NCBI GenBank assembly: GCA_016110215.1
Contig: JADWQD010000002.1
Coordinates: forward strand, 1,240,001 to 1,304,000
Length of the DNA stretch: 64,000 nucleotides
Origin: Capronia americana
Taxonomy: Eukaryota > Ascomycota > Eurotiomycetes > Chaetothyriales > Herpotrichiellaceae
Direction of reading: 5' to 3'
Below, one piece after another: positions 22,426 to 33,199 of the stretch. Made by a program: the position numbers and the translations under genes. The number at the start of each line of letters is the position of its first letter. The first letter of the stretch is position 1. Below the pieces are notes generated by a model, which saw only the letters and a list, made by a program, of their open reading frames with translations, ran no database searches and was not told where the DNA came from.

Positions 22426-24059
22426 TCAATACACAGCCTCAAGCAAGTAAATAACGCCAAAGACCAGGAATGCAATGGCGCCGCCCATGGTAACTGTCCA
22501 CCATCAGTCACAATTCCGTACAAAGCAAGCAAGATGAAGCATGACTTACCAGTCCTCAAGCTGACCTTGCCAGCAATGGCTCGTCCACCCAACACCGCAG
22601 CACCGGTACATATTCCATGCCCTCCCAGGGCGCCGGCCGTGACCCACCAGTAGTCCTGCCCAGCGGCCATTGCAATCGTCGCAATCTGCGATCTATCACC
22701 CCATTCACCCAAAAAGGTCATGATGAAAGTCTGCACCCAGGCCGGGCTGAGCAGTAACGAACACAAATTGTTTATCCCGGCCAAGGCATTCTTCAAGCTC
22801 GATGTTCGAGATGGGCTCGCCTCGCGCGACGAGGCGGGCGACTCGGGCGGTGAAGGAAGCCGTGAGTCGGTGTTCTTTCTCCCCGGGACGCCACGCCCGG
22901 CCTCCAGCGCGTAAGGCGACATCGCACTCGACCGCCTCCGATGCCGCGACATTTGACGTGCATGCTCATGTTCCTTCTCCTCGAGTTCCATCTCTACTTC
23001 TTTCATTTCTTCGCTGACGCCTTCGTCGGGGGACATCCCTCTGGCTTCCATGACCATTTTGACACCAAAGACCAGAAAGAGGCCCGCGGCTGCGAACTTG
23101 GTGAGGGTCTCGGGAATTAGAGTGGGTACGGCGTGGCCGAGTACGGCAGATAGAACGGTCATTGTTATGAGGGCAGAATACGCGGCCGTGAACACCACCA
23201 CTCTAGGGTGGCGCATGGCCATGAGCGCCGCAACCAGGAATGTCTTGTCGCCAATCTCGGAGAAAAGGATCATCGTGAAGGAGAGGAGCAAGGAATGCAT
23301 GGGGGAAATGACGGCGGGTTCATGTTCGAGGGACTTTTTGGGTGTTTGCGGGTTCTCAGACGAGAGGATGTTGTCCTTGGGCGAGGAGGGGTTTTCAGGG
23401 TGAGGGATATCGTGCGGTTTGGAGGGGAGGTCTTCGGGGGTCTGGCGACGGTGTATCAGCACTTGGTTCTGCTCGTTAGGTTGTGTACGTTGCGTTGGCC
23501 TTACTGCTAGTGTTTTCTTGGTTTCTTCATCTGTCGAGGCCGGTACTGCTGCCCCGTCTGGATCTCTCACTTCGCCGTGCGGCACCGGCCTCGCGTCTTT
23601 GGGAGACTCGGGCTTCTTTTCCGTCATCTTCGCCTCCTTGGATTTCTCAGAGATACCTCCTTCCACGCCCCTGGTCCCCTCGACGGGTTTTGAATTGACG
23701 CGGTCATCCATGACCGCATCGTTTGTCTGAGGTAGATCGCCGTGATCTTTGTACGATTCCTTCACCACAATCTCGTCGTCCCCGGTCTCGGCACCCTGCT
23801 TCTTCCTCGTTCGCTCTGCGCTTGTCTCGACGAAAGGTCCGTCATGGGGCATGCCATCTTTCCCATCCACCGGTGCATGTTCGGTTCCAACTGGAGACCC
23901 TTTGAGGGTGCTTCCCCCTCCAGGCGCGCCAACAGCGCCCCCTGATGTGCCAGAATTGACGAGGTCTGTTGCGGACAGATCACCGCCTAAGGCATTGGTG
24001 GTCGCAACAGAAGCTAAGAGGAACAGGAGTAACTGAGCGCGCCGCCGTCCGATTTTCAT
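22426..24059 (-). CDS. GDT1: Gdt1-type Ca2+/Mn2+ transporter (UPF0016, TMEM165 family)
   Basis: Two exons, 24059-22550 and 22493-22426; 525 residues. The last 22 codons come from exon 2 and complete the final membrane helix (GGAIAFLVFGVIYLLEAVY). The two family signatures E-x-G-D-(K/R)-(T/S) are at E268-T273 (EIGDKT) and E452-S457 (EWGDRS), each in a three-helix bundle; these acidic residues bind the cation. Yeast Gdt1 and human TMEM165 exchange Ca2+ or Mn2+ for protons at the Golgi and support glycosylation. A signal peptide (about 1-24) precedes a roughly 230-residue charged, disordered segment before the first membrane helix, which makes this protein nearly twice as long as yeast Gdt1 (280 residues). 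The linker between bundles is also charged. Confidence 0.93.
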
Positions 24060-24524
24060 GGTCGTGTGCGTGGTGTAGAAGTCGAAGATGAAGGAGGAGG
24101 TGGATCTGAGATCAGCGCAGGTGAGACAGTCGAGGAATCAAAGTGAGGGGGCAGCCGCGATCAATATCTTGGGTACAGATACGGAGTACCCAATGTCACA
24201 AAGTTGGATCCCTGGTGTTATAGACACTGGGGATGCGTGAAAGTTGAGAAAGGTGGAAGGTGGAACTTGTTGTGCTCCTTTTCCCATGCATCTTGATCTC
24301 ATCTTCATCCACTTTTGGAATGGGAATTCTGTCCCTTATTCCCCGGCATCTTCGCAGCCGCCAATCGGCATCAAGCTGACCAGGGCTATTCTTGGCACTT
24401 ATTTTTGCGTGAGGCTGAGTTCTTTTGACCAAGGGACGCACAGAGTACCAGGTAATTGGTTCCAAGAATCTCACACCCATGCTCAGTGCCGGCAAGCAGT
24501 CTACTGTTCTGCAACTTGCTCACA
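24060..24524. other. divergent promoter region
   Basis: About 465 bases between the starts of the Gdt1 gene (-) and the SPOUT methyltransferase (+). An open frame from 24244 continues toward the downstream gene but lacks support; the true start is taken as 24525. Confidence 0.45.
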
Positions 24525-25692
24525 ATGCCCGTCACCACAAAACCGAGTGAGGATAAGGTACGGACAGGAACCTCCTCCATTCTTGTTTTCTAACGAAAAA
24601 TTCCAGAAGCGGAAAAGAGACAACAACGAGAAGAGGTCGAGTAAAAAGTCGAGGACGGAACACCCACAAGAGAATGGCGCTACGCGAGCAAATCTCGACA
24701 CGTCCAAACCCTCGGCGGTATTTCAGCCCGATGGCGGCCGTTCATGGACGCTCTCAATTGCGCTTCCCGGCAGCATCATCGCGAACGCCAAGTCCCATGA
24801 GCAGAAGACCTTCTTAGCTGGACAGGTTGCGCGGGCTCTGGCGGTCTTCTGTGTTGACGAAGTGGTCATTTTCGATGACGAGGACGTGGAGACTCGACAG
24901 CGACGGCCAGCCATCGGCGAGAACGACTACACCGCCTACTCGCATCCTGATCATTTTCTCGCGCACCTTCTGTCATATCTAGAGACTCCGCCACATCTGC
25001 GCAAGACGCTCTTTCCCATGCATCAAAATCTCCGAACGGCAGGCACTCTGCCCAGTCTCGATATGCCGCACCATCTACGTGCCAATGAATGGTGCGAGTA
25101 CCGTGAAGGAATCACTACAGCGGCTCTTGCTGACGGCAGCGGGACGCTGGTTGATGTGGGTTTACCAGGCTATCGGAAACTGCCAGGTGCAACTATTCCG
25201 CCCAACACACGAGTGACCGTACACCTCAAGGACGACGATTCGAAAGAAGCCCAGGCCGTCTCGCCGGACACTCCAAGGCAAGACAGGGGCTATTATTGGG
25301 GATTCACTGTACGTCAGTGCAACAGCCTGACCGATGTGTTTACCGAGTGTCCCTTCGACGGTGGTTATGACATCTCATTCGGCACCTCGGAAAGAGGTCG
25401 AGCCTTGACAGAAGTTTTGGCAGAGAAGTCCCTGGCAGACCCTCCAAGTCTTCAGCATATTCTCATTGTCTTCGGCGGTGTCGCCGGCTTAGAAACGGCA
25501 GCAAAGAATGATCCCAATTGTCGCCAAATGGGCCTGCTCGGAGAGAAGGTCAAGGAGTTATTTGACGTCTGGGTGAACCTGTTACCTGGCCAGGGCAGCC
25601 GCACTATCAGGACTGAAGAAGCTGTGTGGCTGGGCTTGATGGGGTTGAGACCCTTCATAGAGCGAGTCGGAAGGTCTCATGTTCTGCGTTGA
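24525..25692 (+). CDS. SPOUT-family RNA methyltransferase (C9orf114/SPOUT1-like)
   Basis: Two exons, 24525-24557 and 24607-25692; 372 residues. The 49-base intron has GTACGG, a TTCTAACGA branch site and TTCCAG. Exon 1 supplies MPVTTKPSEDK, then a Lys/Arg-rich stretch. The SPOUT (DUF171) fold starts around WTLSIALPGSIIANAKS and includes DEVVIFDDE, HLRKTLFPMHQNLRTAGTLP and the C-terminal trefoil-knot part ILIVFGGVAGLETA. The block from about 195 to 260 with DVGLPGYRKLPG is an OB-like insertion typical of this family. Human SPOUT1 methylates 28S rRNA and is also reported at mitotic spindles; a nucleolar rRNA role is expected here by homology. Confidence 0.9.
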
Positions 25693-26308
25693 GGCACGTT
25701 CGACTAAGGGAAGTGATGATCGCGTCTGAAGGAGTATTACTCCAGACACGTGGCTTTGCAACCGCGCAAATGAAGCTGGCGAGGACCAGTACTAAAGACC
25801 CTCGACGTCTGCTGTAACAGATGCGAGGCTAGGGCGGTGCCTGCAAAAATGCAAAAATCTGCACCACTTTCGTCGCCAGCACCCCTATATCGTCGTCCTA
25901 GACTTCAACTTGGACACAAACAGTCAGCCAACTCCATCACTTTTCTCAGTACCTGGGCATTTTTCTACTGCCGACAGGTTTCCTGGCTGCGTTCTGCTCC
26001 GCGGAGGTGTTGAGGCCCAAGGCTGGAAAAAGTCCCACTTGCCGCTTTTGCGTCACGGCGATGACCAACCACACAATGCTGCTCAGGCTCAGATCCATGA
26101 CAATCCTTCTGGTAAACAAGCGCCGAGGAGACAACGAACTTGGAACCGTATGTTGCATCAAGCCGATGTCCCGCTTCTGAAGCGACCTCGCTTAGCACTT
26201 GTCAACAATATCTAAGAGTGTCTCGAGGATGCATCAACAGTACATACGGTCGATCTGACCGCACAGCTCCTCTCCTCATTCTACGAGTAAACCAACGAGT
26301 CAAGCATC
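25693..26308. other. intergenic, promoter of nitronate monooxygenase gene
   Basis: About 615 bases between two plus-strand genes. No frame has recognisable content. A run of repeated TGCAAAAA-like words occurs near 25840-25860. Confidence 0.45.
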
Positions 26309-27403
26309 ATGACGACCTCCCTAGCAATCCAAACACTCAAGTCAACCTACAAGTTCCTCCAAACGCCCATCATAGTCTCAGCGCCCATGCGCGTGTTTGC
26401 CGGCCCAGATCTCGCAGTTGCAACGTCCCGCGCCGGTGGTCTGGGCTTCATTGGCCCCGGACTGAAGCCAACAGACCTCGACTCCAAGCTCGAGAAAGCA
26501 CGAGGTCTCCTCGACGAAGCACCGGTACACGACAACTCCGTGTCTTCGCAACCGTCATTCAGCCACACTCTACCCATTGGCGTCGGCTTCCAACTCTTCG
26601 ACGGCGATCTCAATATTGCAGCCTCCACAGTTCGAAAATACAAGCCTGCAGCCGCATGGCTTTTCGTTCCTAAGACAGGTCAATCTGAGGTCGACCAGTG
26701 GACATTCGAGCTCCGGGAAGCATCGCCATCGACGAAAATATGGCTGCAGGTTGGCTCCGTGGCCGAGGCCGTGGCCGCAGCGAAAAGCAAACACGCGCCG
26801 GATGTTCTCGTTCTTCAGGGTATCGACGCGGGCGGGCACGGGCTGAGAAAAGGTGCCGGCATCGTATCTCTCTTGCCAGAAGTATCGGACGCATTGAGGA
26901 GCATCGGGGTTAATATCCCGCTCTTTGGGGCTGGGGGTATCGCCGATGGCCGAGGTGTGGCTGCCGTGATAGGTACAGGCGTTGCGGCGGGGGCAGTAAT
27001 GGGCACACGCTTTCTTGCCAGCAAAGAAGCGGACATCAAATCCGAGTACCAGAACGATGTCCTTCGGGTCTCAGATGGCGGCCAATCCACATTTCGAACG
27101 GACCTATTCGACAGGTTACAAGAACGCCATGATTGGCCTGAGCGATACGATGGACGAGCCATCATCAACGCCAGTGTGAGAGACGAACTGGCGGGGTTGG
27201 ACTTCCAGGAGAACAAGAGACTGTTTCAGTCTCAACAGAAGAATGGCTCGCTCGGCTGGGGAGATGATGGCAGGATGACGGCATATGTCGGGAGTGCGGT
27301 GGGCTTGGTGACCAGCGTTGAGAGCGCGCAGGATATCATCGAAAGTGCCAGAGACGACGCTAAGCGGGCTCTACGGCGAGTTGTGGCCGAATTCGACAAT
27401 TGA
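26309..27403 (+). CDS. nitronate monooxygenase (2-nitropropane dioxygenase family)
   Basis: Intronless, 364 residues. It is a TIM-barrel FMN enzyme: an N-terminal TPIIVSAPMRVFAGPDLA segment, then AGGLGFIGPG, the substrate-pocket segment LQGIDAGGHG containing the family histidine, and the phosphate-binding VNIPLFGAGGIADGRGVAA and GAVMGTRFLAS blocks. These enzymes oxidise alkyl nitronates such as propionate-3-nitronate to the aldehyde or ketone plus nitrite, protecting against plant and fungal nitro toxins. Length matches the family. The start ATG at 26309 is preceded by an in-frame-free leader, and no intron signal interrupts the frame. Confidence 0.92.
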   Translation: MTTSLAIQTLKSTYKFLQTPIIVSAPMRVFAGPDLAVATSRAGGLGFIGPGLKPTDLDSKLEKARGLLDEAPVHDNSVSSQPSFSHTLPIGVGFQLFDGDLNIAASTVRKYKPAAAWLFVPKTGQSEVDQWTFELREASPSTKIWLQVGSVAEAVAAAKSKHAPDVLVLQGIDAGGHGLRKGAGIVSLLPEVSDALRSIGVNIPLFGAGGIADGRGVAAVIGTGVAAGAVMGTRFLASKEADIKSEYQNDVLRVSDGGQSTFRTDLFDRLQERHDWPERYDGRAIINASVRDELAGLDFQENKRLFQSQQKNGSLGWGDDGRMTAYVGSAVGLVTSVESAQDIIESARDDAKRALRRVVAEFDN

Positions 27404-28300
27404 CCAGACTGCTGCGTCCATAATGACTGCTGCAGGGACCTCTGATCCTCACAGTTGCCTTTCACTTTACAGCCATGGTGCATGAATCGAACTGCGAAAC
27501 ATTAGTCTCAAGCAACATCAACCTCGATACAATCTGACTAGGACACCAGTGTATGGCGTCGAAGGCCCTCCCCAGAGAGTTATAGCACGCTCTCTGTTAG
27601 TTCACGATGCGTTGAAAGAACGCTCATTTTGCGACAAGTTTAATGTGGCATCTCAACACGCTAGGCTGCAGGAGACGTCGAATCTGTCCTCATGCATGAT
27701 ATTGGTAAGCGATTCGGCCACGTCACTCGTTGCATTAGATCGATGCGGTGTTGTCGGAACGAGAACTCCACTGGAGGCTCGTAGTGGAAGTTGTCGAAGT
27801 ATATACATCTACTCAGCCAAATTGAGACAGTGTTCTCCCAACCAGGAGCGTCTGGAGATGCTGGGGTCTCCGACCTTGATTCCACCTGCGAACAAGCACC
27901 GAAAGTCCCCCGATCGGGAGATGATGTGCCTGCGCCTGTGGTACTCCCGAAGGCTAGGGTAATGTGTGAAAATGCTGCGCATTTTGGGTGGCTTCCGACG
28001 TTGGATCGAAGGCCTAGATTATGACGACCCTCACCTGGCATATCCGCAAGACCGTCTGCCACGATCACCGTCAGGGCTGGGAATTCAAGGAGCTCCAACT
28101 GCCCTTCGAGAGCTGGATGAATTCAACCACCATGTCAAAGCACCAGCACTGCAACTGAGTCGGATAACTGGCGTCGGGGCCCAACAACTATTATTTTAGA
28201 GGCAGGAGAACCCGGTCACCATGATACGGCGATAGGGCCGCAGACTGCTCCAGCACAAAGCAATGGAGCATCGCTGGCAGAGACCCGACCCAGAGAAATA
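27404..28300. other. intergenic, possibly decayed 5' part of the HET gene
   Basis: About 900 bases. Short frames exist on both strands without recognisable domains. The frame of the HET block stays open upstream to about 28118 with no ATG, so some of this may be remnant coding sequence. Confidence 0.35.
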
Positions 28301-28306
28301 CCACCA

Positions 28307-29240
28307 TTGTATTGTCCACTCGGCAGTGAGGAACCTAGAGGCCACCACTACATTCGTCTGTTCGCCCTGTTCCCGAGTATGTGGAGACGGGAAATTCAGG
28401 GCGTAGTCTACGAATCGTCACTGGACATTGAATCCAACCGCACGACAAGACGAGAGGATAGCTATGAAGGTCTATCTTACGTCTGTGGAAACACGAGTAA
28501 GACGAGAGAGATATCTGTCAACAACCAACCCTTCGAGGTCACGCTCAATCTCTATACGGCACTGGAGCACTTACGCTTCCAACGCAGCACCCGTGTCCTG
28601 TGGATAGACGCAATCTGCATCAATTCGAGGGACAGCAAGGAAAGAACACTCCAGGTACTTGAGTCGTACAACCTCTCAGTCACCAGGGCACGGACTAAGA
28701 GAATCATAGGTCATGTCCATGCAGCACTGCTACCGAGCGGCGACACAAGTCCTGGTGTGGCTCGGAAAGGTCGGACCACATAGTCGCGCACGCCTCGATG
28801 TATTTCGAGATCTCTTCGCAGTTTCAGCGAGTTATCGCAGTGCTGTATCCTGCGCGGCGAGATTCTGACAATGGATGATCCAAGACCCCAGAAGCACAAG
28901 GATACCACCCCCTTGCGAGCATTGCGCACTTGGCGGACCTCCCACTGGTACTTCCGGCGACAAAGTAGCGCGATTCCTCCAGCAGTATCCTAGCCCGGAC
29001 TCCCTTTGGCCTTCCCGGTCGGACACATCGAGATGGGGATTCACTCGAACATGGAGTGGTCACTCGATGATTGTCCCCCGCGAGCCCAAAACCGGCCATA
29101 CTGTCGCCTCTCTTCTGAGATTTCCCGAGCCGTTCACACTTCGGCGAGGCCCCGGATGGCGCGTACAGCATGCTAGGGGCATGTTACTCCCCGTGCTTGA
29201 TGGGGATGGTAGCTACCACCCGTGCAGAGAAGCCGCCGCC
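28307..29240 (+). pseudogene. decayed HET-domain (heterokaryon incompatibility) gene
   Basis: The first block, from about 28307, carries clear HET-domain motifs: YEGLSYVCGNTSKTREI, LNLYTALEHLR and RVLWIDAICINSRDSKERT. A 55-base intron (28655-28709, branch site CTAAG) joins it to VMSMQHCYRAATQVLVWLGK, after which the frame stops at 28868, well before the end of a normal HET protein. Downstream, the frame read from 28875 contains a match to the C-terminal part of such proteins (PREPKTGHTVASLL, PFTLRRGP), which continues only in another frame (DGAYSMLGACYSPCLMG) near 29145-29195. No usable ATG precedes the first block. An internal stop, a frame change and a missing middle indicate a broken gene. 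Intact HET proteins trigger cell death on fusion of unlike strains. Confidence 0.72.
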
Positions 29241-29592
29241 GTTCGAAGACATCGAGCTGATCGGCTAATCCTTGATTCTATGCCAAGTCATTACTATGCA
29301 GAAGCCTCGCAAAGCCAGCGACAGCGACAGCCAAACCCCAATTCCATAAGAAGCCGGACTTGGCCGCCCCATGCCCCGCAAACTCCAATATGGCTGACGG
29401 GATGAGGAGTCGAGAGGAGATACAGTACATCCTCGTGTACTCTGTAGAGAGAGTCCTTATCTTCCTCCCTTCCCGGCATACCAAAGGAACATACATACTG
29501 CGTATACCACGGGGAATCAATATCACATCGGGCGCCAGACTCAAGCCACAATCCTCAATCCTCAAAACTCGCTCGCCCCAACCCAACCCGAC
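29241..29592. other. intergenic, promoter of the MBL-fold gene
   Basis: About 350 bases. No coding signal recognised. The part just upstream of 29593 is C- and A-rich, as in many fungal leaders. Confidence 0.45.
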
Positions 29593-30976
29593 ATGTCGAC
29601 CTCCAGCAAAAGACGCTTCCCCATCCCGCCAGGCGCAACGGCCTCGGTAAAGATAATCGACACGACCTCCCATATTGGCAAGCTTCCCGTCGACTTTGTA
29701 AGTTGCCCAAGTTCTGCGTACAGTGTACGGAGTAATGGGGACATATCTCCGTTCGCGAATGTTTAAAACCCGTACTTGCTGTCGGTGATAACCTAATAAA
29801 AAACCCCTTCTCTACCTACAGCTCATGGAACCTCCCGTCCCGGGCTTCACATACATGCCCGACCTGCCCTCGTGGTCCTTCCTCGTCGAATCCAGCACTA
29901 CAGGTAAGAGAGCGCTTTTCGACCTGGGCATCCCGCCGGACTGGGAGACGTTCGCCCCCAGCGTCAGCGACAGGTTGAAGACCTCAGGCTGGGACATCCG
30001 TGCCGAGAAGAATACGAGTCAGATCCTCGAGGAGAATGGCGTGGATTTGAAGACCATTGGGTCCATCGTCTGGAGGTGTGTGTGTATCCTGCCCTCTTCG
30101 ATTCCCCCGCCTCCCATGTAACGAAAGCTGATCCATACCTCGTGATACTCCCCCAGCCACTGGCACTGGGACCATCTAGGCGATCCATCGACATTCCCTC
30201 CGTCAACCGAAGTCGTGGTCGGACCGGGTTTCAAGGAGGCATTCGCCCCCGGCTGGCCGTCCAAGGAGGATTCACCCGTTCGAGAGAGCGATTTCAAGTA
30301 CGTCTGTCGCGCACCTCCAAACCATGAATGAGTACTTTAGGGGCACTCTCTGACCACTCCGTTGCACAGGGGCCGCACCCTCCGCGAAATCACATTCACC
30401 GAGCCTCACACCCTCCAGGTCGGCGACTTTCGCGCCGTGGACTTTTTCGGCGACGGGTCCTTCTACATCCTAGACACGCCTGGCCACGCGGTAGGCCATG
30501 TCTGCGGCCTGGCGCGCACGACTTCCAATGCCAACTCTGCCGCCGACGCTGACACCGACACGTTCATCCTGATGGGCGGCGATCTGTGCCATCACGGCGG
30601 CGAAATTCGACCCTCGGAATACGTGCCCCTGCCGCGGGAGATCTCGCCCCACCCTCTCACGCGCGCATTCCACCTCCCGTGTCCCGGCGCGGCGTTCGAA
30701 CAGCTTCAGACGTCGCGGAACCGATCGCCCACGAAGCCCTTCTTCGATCCGGCCATGGGGCTCTCGATCCCCGAGGCGATCCGGTCGATTGAGAAGGCCC
30801 AGAAGGCCGACGCGGACGAGAACGTGCTGTTCATATATGCGCACGACGCGTCGGTCAGGGGTGTGGTGGAGTTGTTCCCCAGCGAGGCGAACGAGTGGCA
30901 GAGGAAGGGGTGGCGGGAGAAGATGTTTTGGGCGTTTTTGGCCGATTTCGGGCACGTCGTGAAGGAGAGCGGGTAG
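29593..30976 (+). CDS. MBL-fold (metallo-beta-lactamase superfamily) hydrolase
   Basis: Four exons: 29593-29697, 29822-30075, 30157-30297, 30370-30976; 368 residues. The second join rebuilds the dinuclear metal motif HxHxDH as SHWHWDHLGD (H121, H123, D125, H126). Other metal ligands are present: H206 or H210 in TPGHAVGHV, D238 in MGGDLCHH, and His in FIYAHDAS near the end. There is no signal peptide, so it is probably cytosolic. The family includes lactonases and fungal thioesterase-like hydrolases; this longer subtype, with WSFLVES near the N-terminus, is similar to N-acyl homoserine lactonase-like proteins of fungi. The substrate is unknown. It has no obvious operon-like partner; the next gene is convergent and only about 220 bases away. 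Confidence 0.88.
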
Positions 30977-31195
30977 GGCGAGCGATCGGTGGGAGAATAC
31001 CTCGGAGGACTGCGCGGGGGTGTGGGTATGGGTGTGCTTGTGATTGTCATGCATGTGTGTACGTCGCGTGTACATTTGGAGTGTACCCACTATTGAAATC
31101 TAAGCCCCCCGCCGGCAGGAGGTAAATATTCACGAGCCCGAAGGTGAAGAGTGACAGGCCCTTGCGCCTGCAAGTGCCCCCAAGGCATCCTAACC

Positions 31196-32814
31196 CTATC
31201 TTCTATCGCTCGTATTGACGAGAGTATACCCTCGGTTGATGAGCTCATCAGCAGCGATTCCGACGCACCAATCCTTCATCACCCCCTCCACTGCAGCGTA
31301 TCTGAAAAAGCCCAAGACATTTCCGTCCCGGTCCCAGATAGCACTACCGCACATTCCTTCGGGAAGGTTGATTGCCGAGTCTTGGCCCATGTAGTTCCAG
31401 GTTGTAAAGACCCAGTCCCGTTTTGGTGAGTTGTCGTCAAAAGGGATTGCTTGGCGTGACGTGAAATGGAATTGGCCATCGATGCAGCCTGTATCAGGTG
31501 AATCTAGGTAAGTAAGCTTATAGCGTGGATAGTGCTTAGCTGAAACCAATCGCTCAAGCTGAATAGGCTCCGGGACGATGTCATTCTGGAACGTGATGTT
31601 AGAGAACCTTTCCGTGTCCCGCAATTTGATGAGGGCGATGTCTGTGTGCGAAACTTCCATAATAAGCTCGCCAATATCGCGACCGGTACCGGGGAATGCG
31701 TGGAAGACTTGCGTGCCACATTCGCTGGGGAACCCATGCGCGGCCACGGTCATGAACTCGTTGCCATTTCCATCTTTCACAAGAACGCCAGTTGATGTCG
31801 AGAGAAACGCGCCGTGGCTCCCTGGTAGGTAGGACGATGCCACCCTCAGGCCTGGCTGCAGAGTATCGTACTGGCTAACGTCCGGATTCCCTGGAGCAGG
31901 ATCCAGAAGGCGGCGAGCTTGTGGTGCCGGCGGTCGTCCCATCTCATCGTCGAACAAGTAGTTACAAACGATATTCGCAGCGCTGGCTGGCAGTTTGTGA
32001 AAGTCGGTATCACGGTCCTTTAAGACGATGAATACTGAGTTATGAAGGTATATAACCTCTGTTATCGTGACGCCAAGGCCTTGGAAGTGGTCCTTGATGA
32101 TATGGAAAAGCGGCTCCCAGTCCTCCAGATCTTTGCCATTTTGGTCTTCAGCGATGGATCGGTTCGTCCTCCGAGAGACGAACCTCGCTTTTGGTAGGGG
32201 CATTTGGCCCATCTCCAGGTGGAGGTAGATTGGCACCCCGGCAATGGTAAGGGGCCACGGCTTAGGCGGCAGGGTGCGTACCAGGAGGTACATAAACCAC
32301 CCGTCGCTGCTGACCCCGATCGTTCCGGGAAAGATGTTACTTATGACCTCAAACTTGTCGTGGTCAAACATGGCGCCCATGTTGTCCCGAAGGTCGAAGG
32401 GTAAAATGACGTGTCGTGTCGGCGGCGGCGGCTGTACATCCTGTGCTGATGTGCCTTGGAAGAGGGGATTTAGGATGCGGCCGCCTTCGTAGAGAGACAA
32501 CCGCTGGTCTAGAGAACTAGTTTAGTATTGCCATTTGTAGGAGGGAATACTAAGTCCTTACCGATGTGAGCCAGCTCGGCCTGACTGGACCACCCGAGCG
32601 GGTTCGGAAACTGGGAACGAGAAACGCTGTTAAGCGAAGGGCTGATGGCTCCAGGGCTGGTGAGGATTGCGAGTTTCTTTGGTGACGTTGCTTCGGCCGT
32701 AGGCGTGATTCGACGCTTTCTGGAAGAGGAGAGGTCTAGGTTGCTGAGCGCCATCGGCGATACGAGCAGCAGCCCGGCGACAGCCTTGCGCTGCGGCGTA
32801 AGCGAAGACGACAT
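31196..32814 (-). CDS. chymotrypsin-like protein with Cys in place of the catalytic Ser
   Basis: Two exons, 32814-32562 and 32508-31196; 521 residues. The C-terminal half (about 300-510) has the order and spacing of a chymotrypsin-fold protease: GVLVKDGNGNEFMTVAAHGF with H342, then VSHTDIALIKL with D374, then PEGMCGSAIWDRDGNVLGFF. In serine members the last motif is G-x-S-G; here the third position is C471, as in cysteine-nucleophile relatives such as 3C-like enzymes. The N-terminal 85 residues are Ser/Arg-rich, and no signal peptide is seen, so it is likely intracellular. The middle (about 110-290) resembles nothing I know. It may be an active cysteine-type or an inactive protease-like protein. 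Alternative: a fungus-specific effector of unknown role. Confidence 0.7.
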
Positions 32815-33199
32815 CGTGGAAATGATCTGTCTCTGTTGGTAATGGTGACAGTATCTGGGTGTGATGAGAAAAGGCGATGTCTAGAGGCACAGGGAGTAGG
32901 AATGGGGAGGAGACAAGGAAAACCTCAAATTATTTGTACCTTGTGACACGTTGGTGGCAGGCAGCAGGCACGTAACTGCAGCATATTTCCTACCTTCCGT
33001 AGCTCTTTAGGTAATTACACAATATTGTGCCTGCCCGCCCCAATCATATGATCATACCAGACGTGGATACAACCTAATGGAATTTAAGATTTTGCATCGA
33101 GGACCTCGCTTCTCGTATGAACTACTTTATAGCGGGCTCCACATCACACCGTACCCGCATTGTTTTCAACGTCTCTGCTCGCTGGCAGCTGGCGTCCAA
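32815..33199. other. intergenic region
   Basis: About 385 bases between the 5' end of the protease-like gene and the 3' end of the fasciclin gene, both minus. Moderately AT-rich, no coding signal. Confidence 0.5.
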
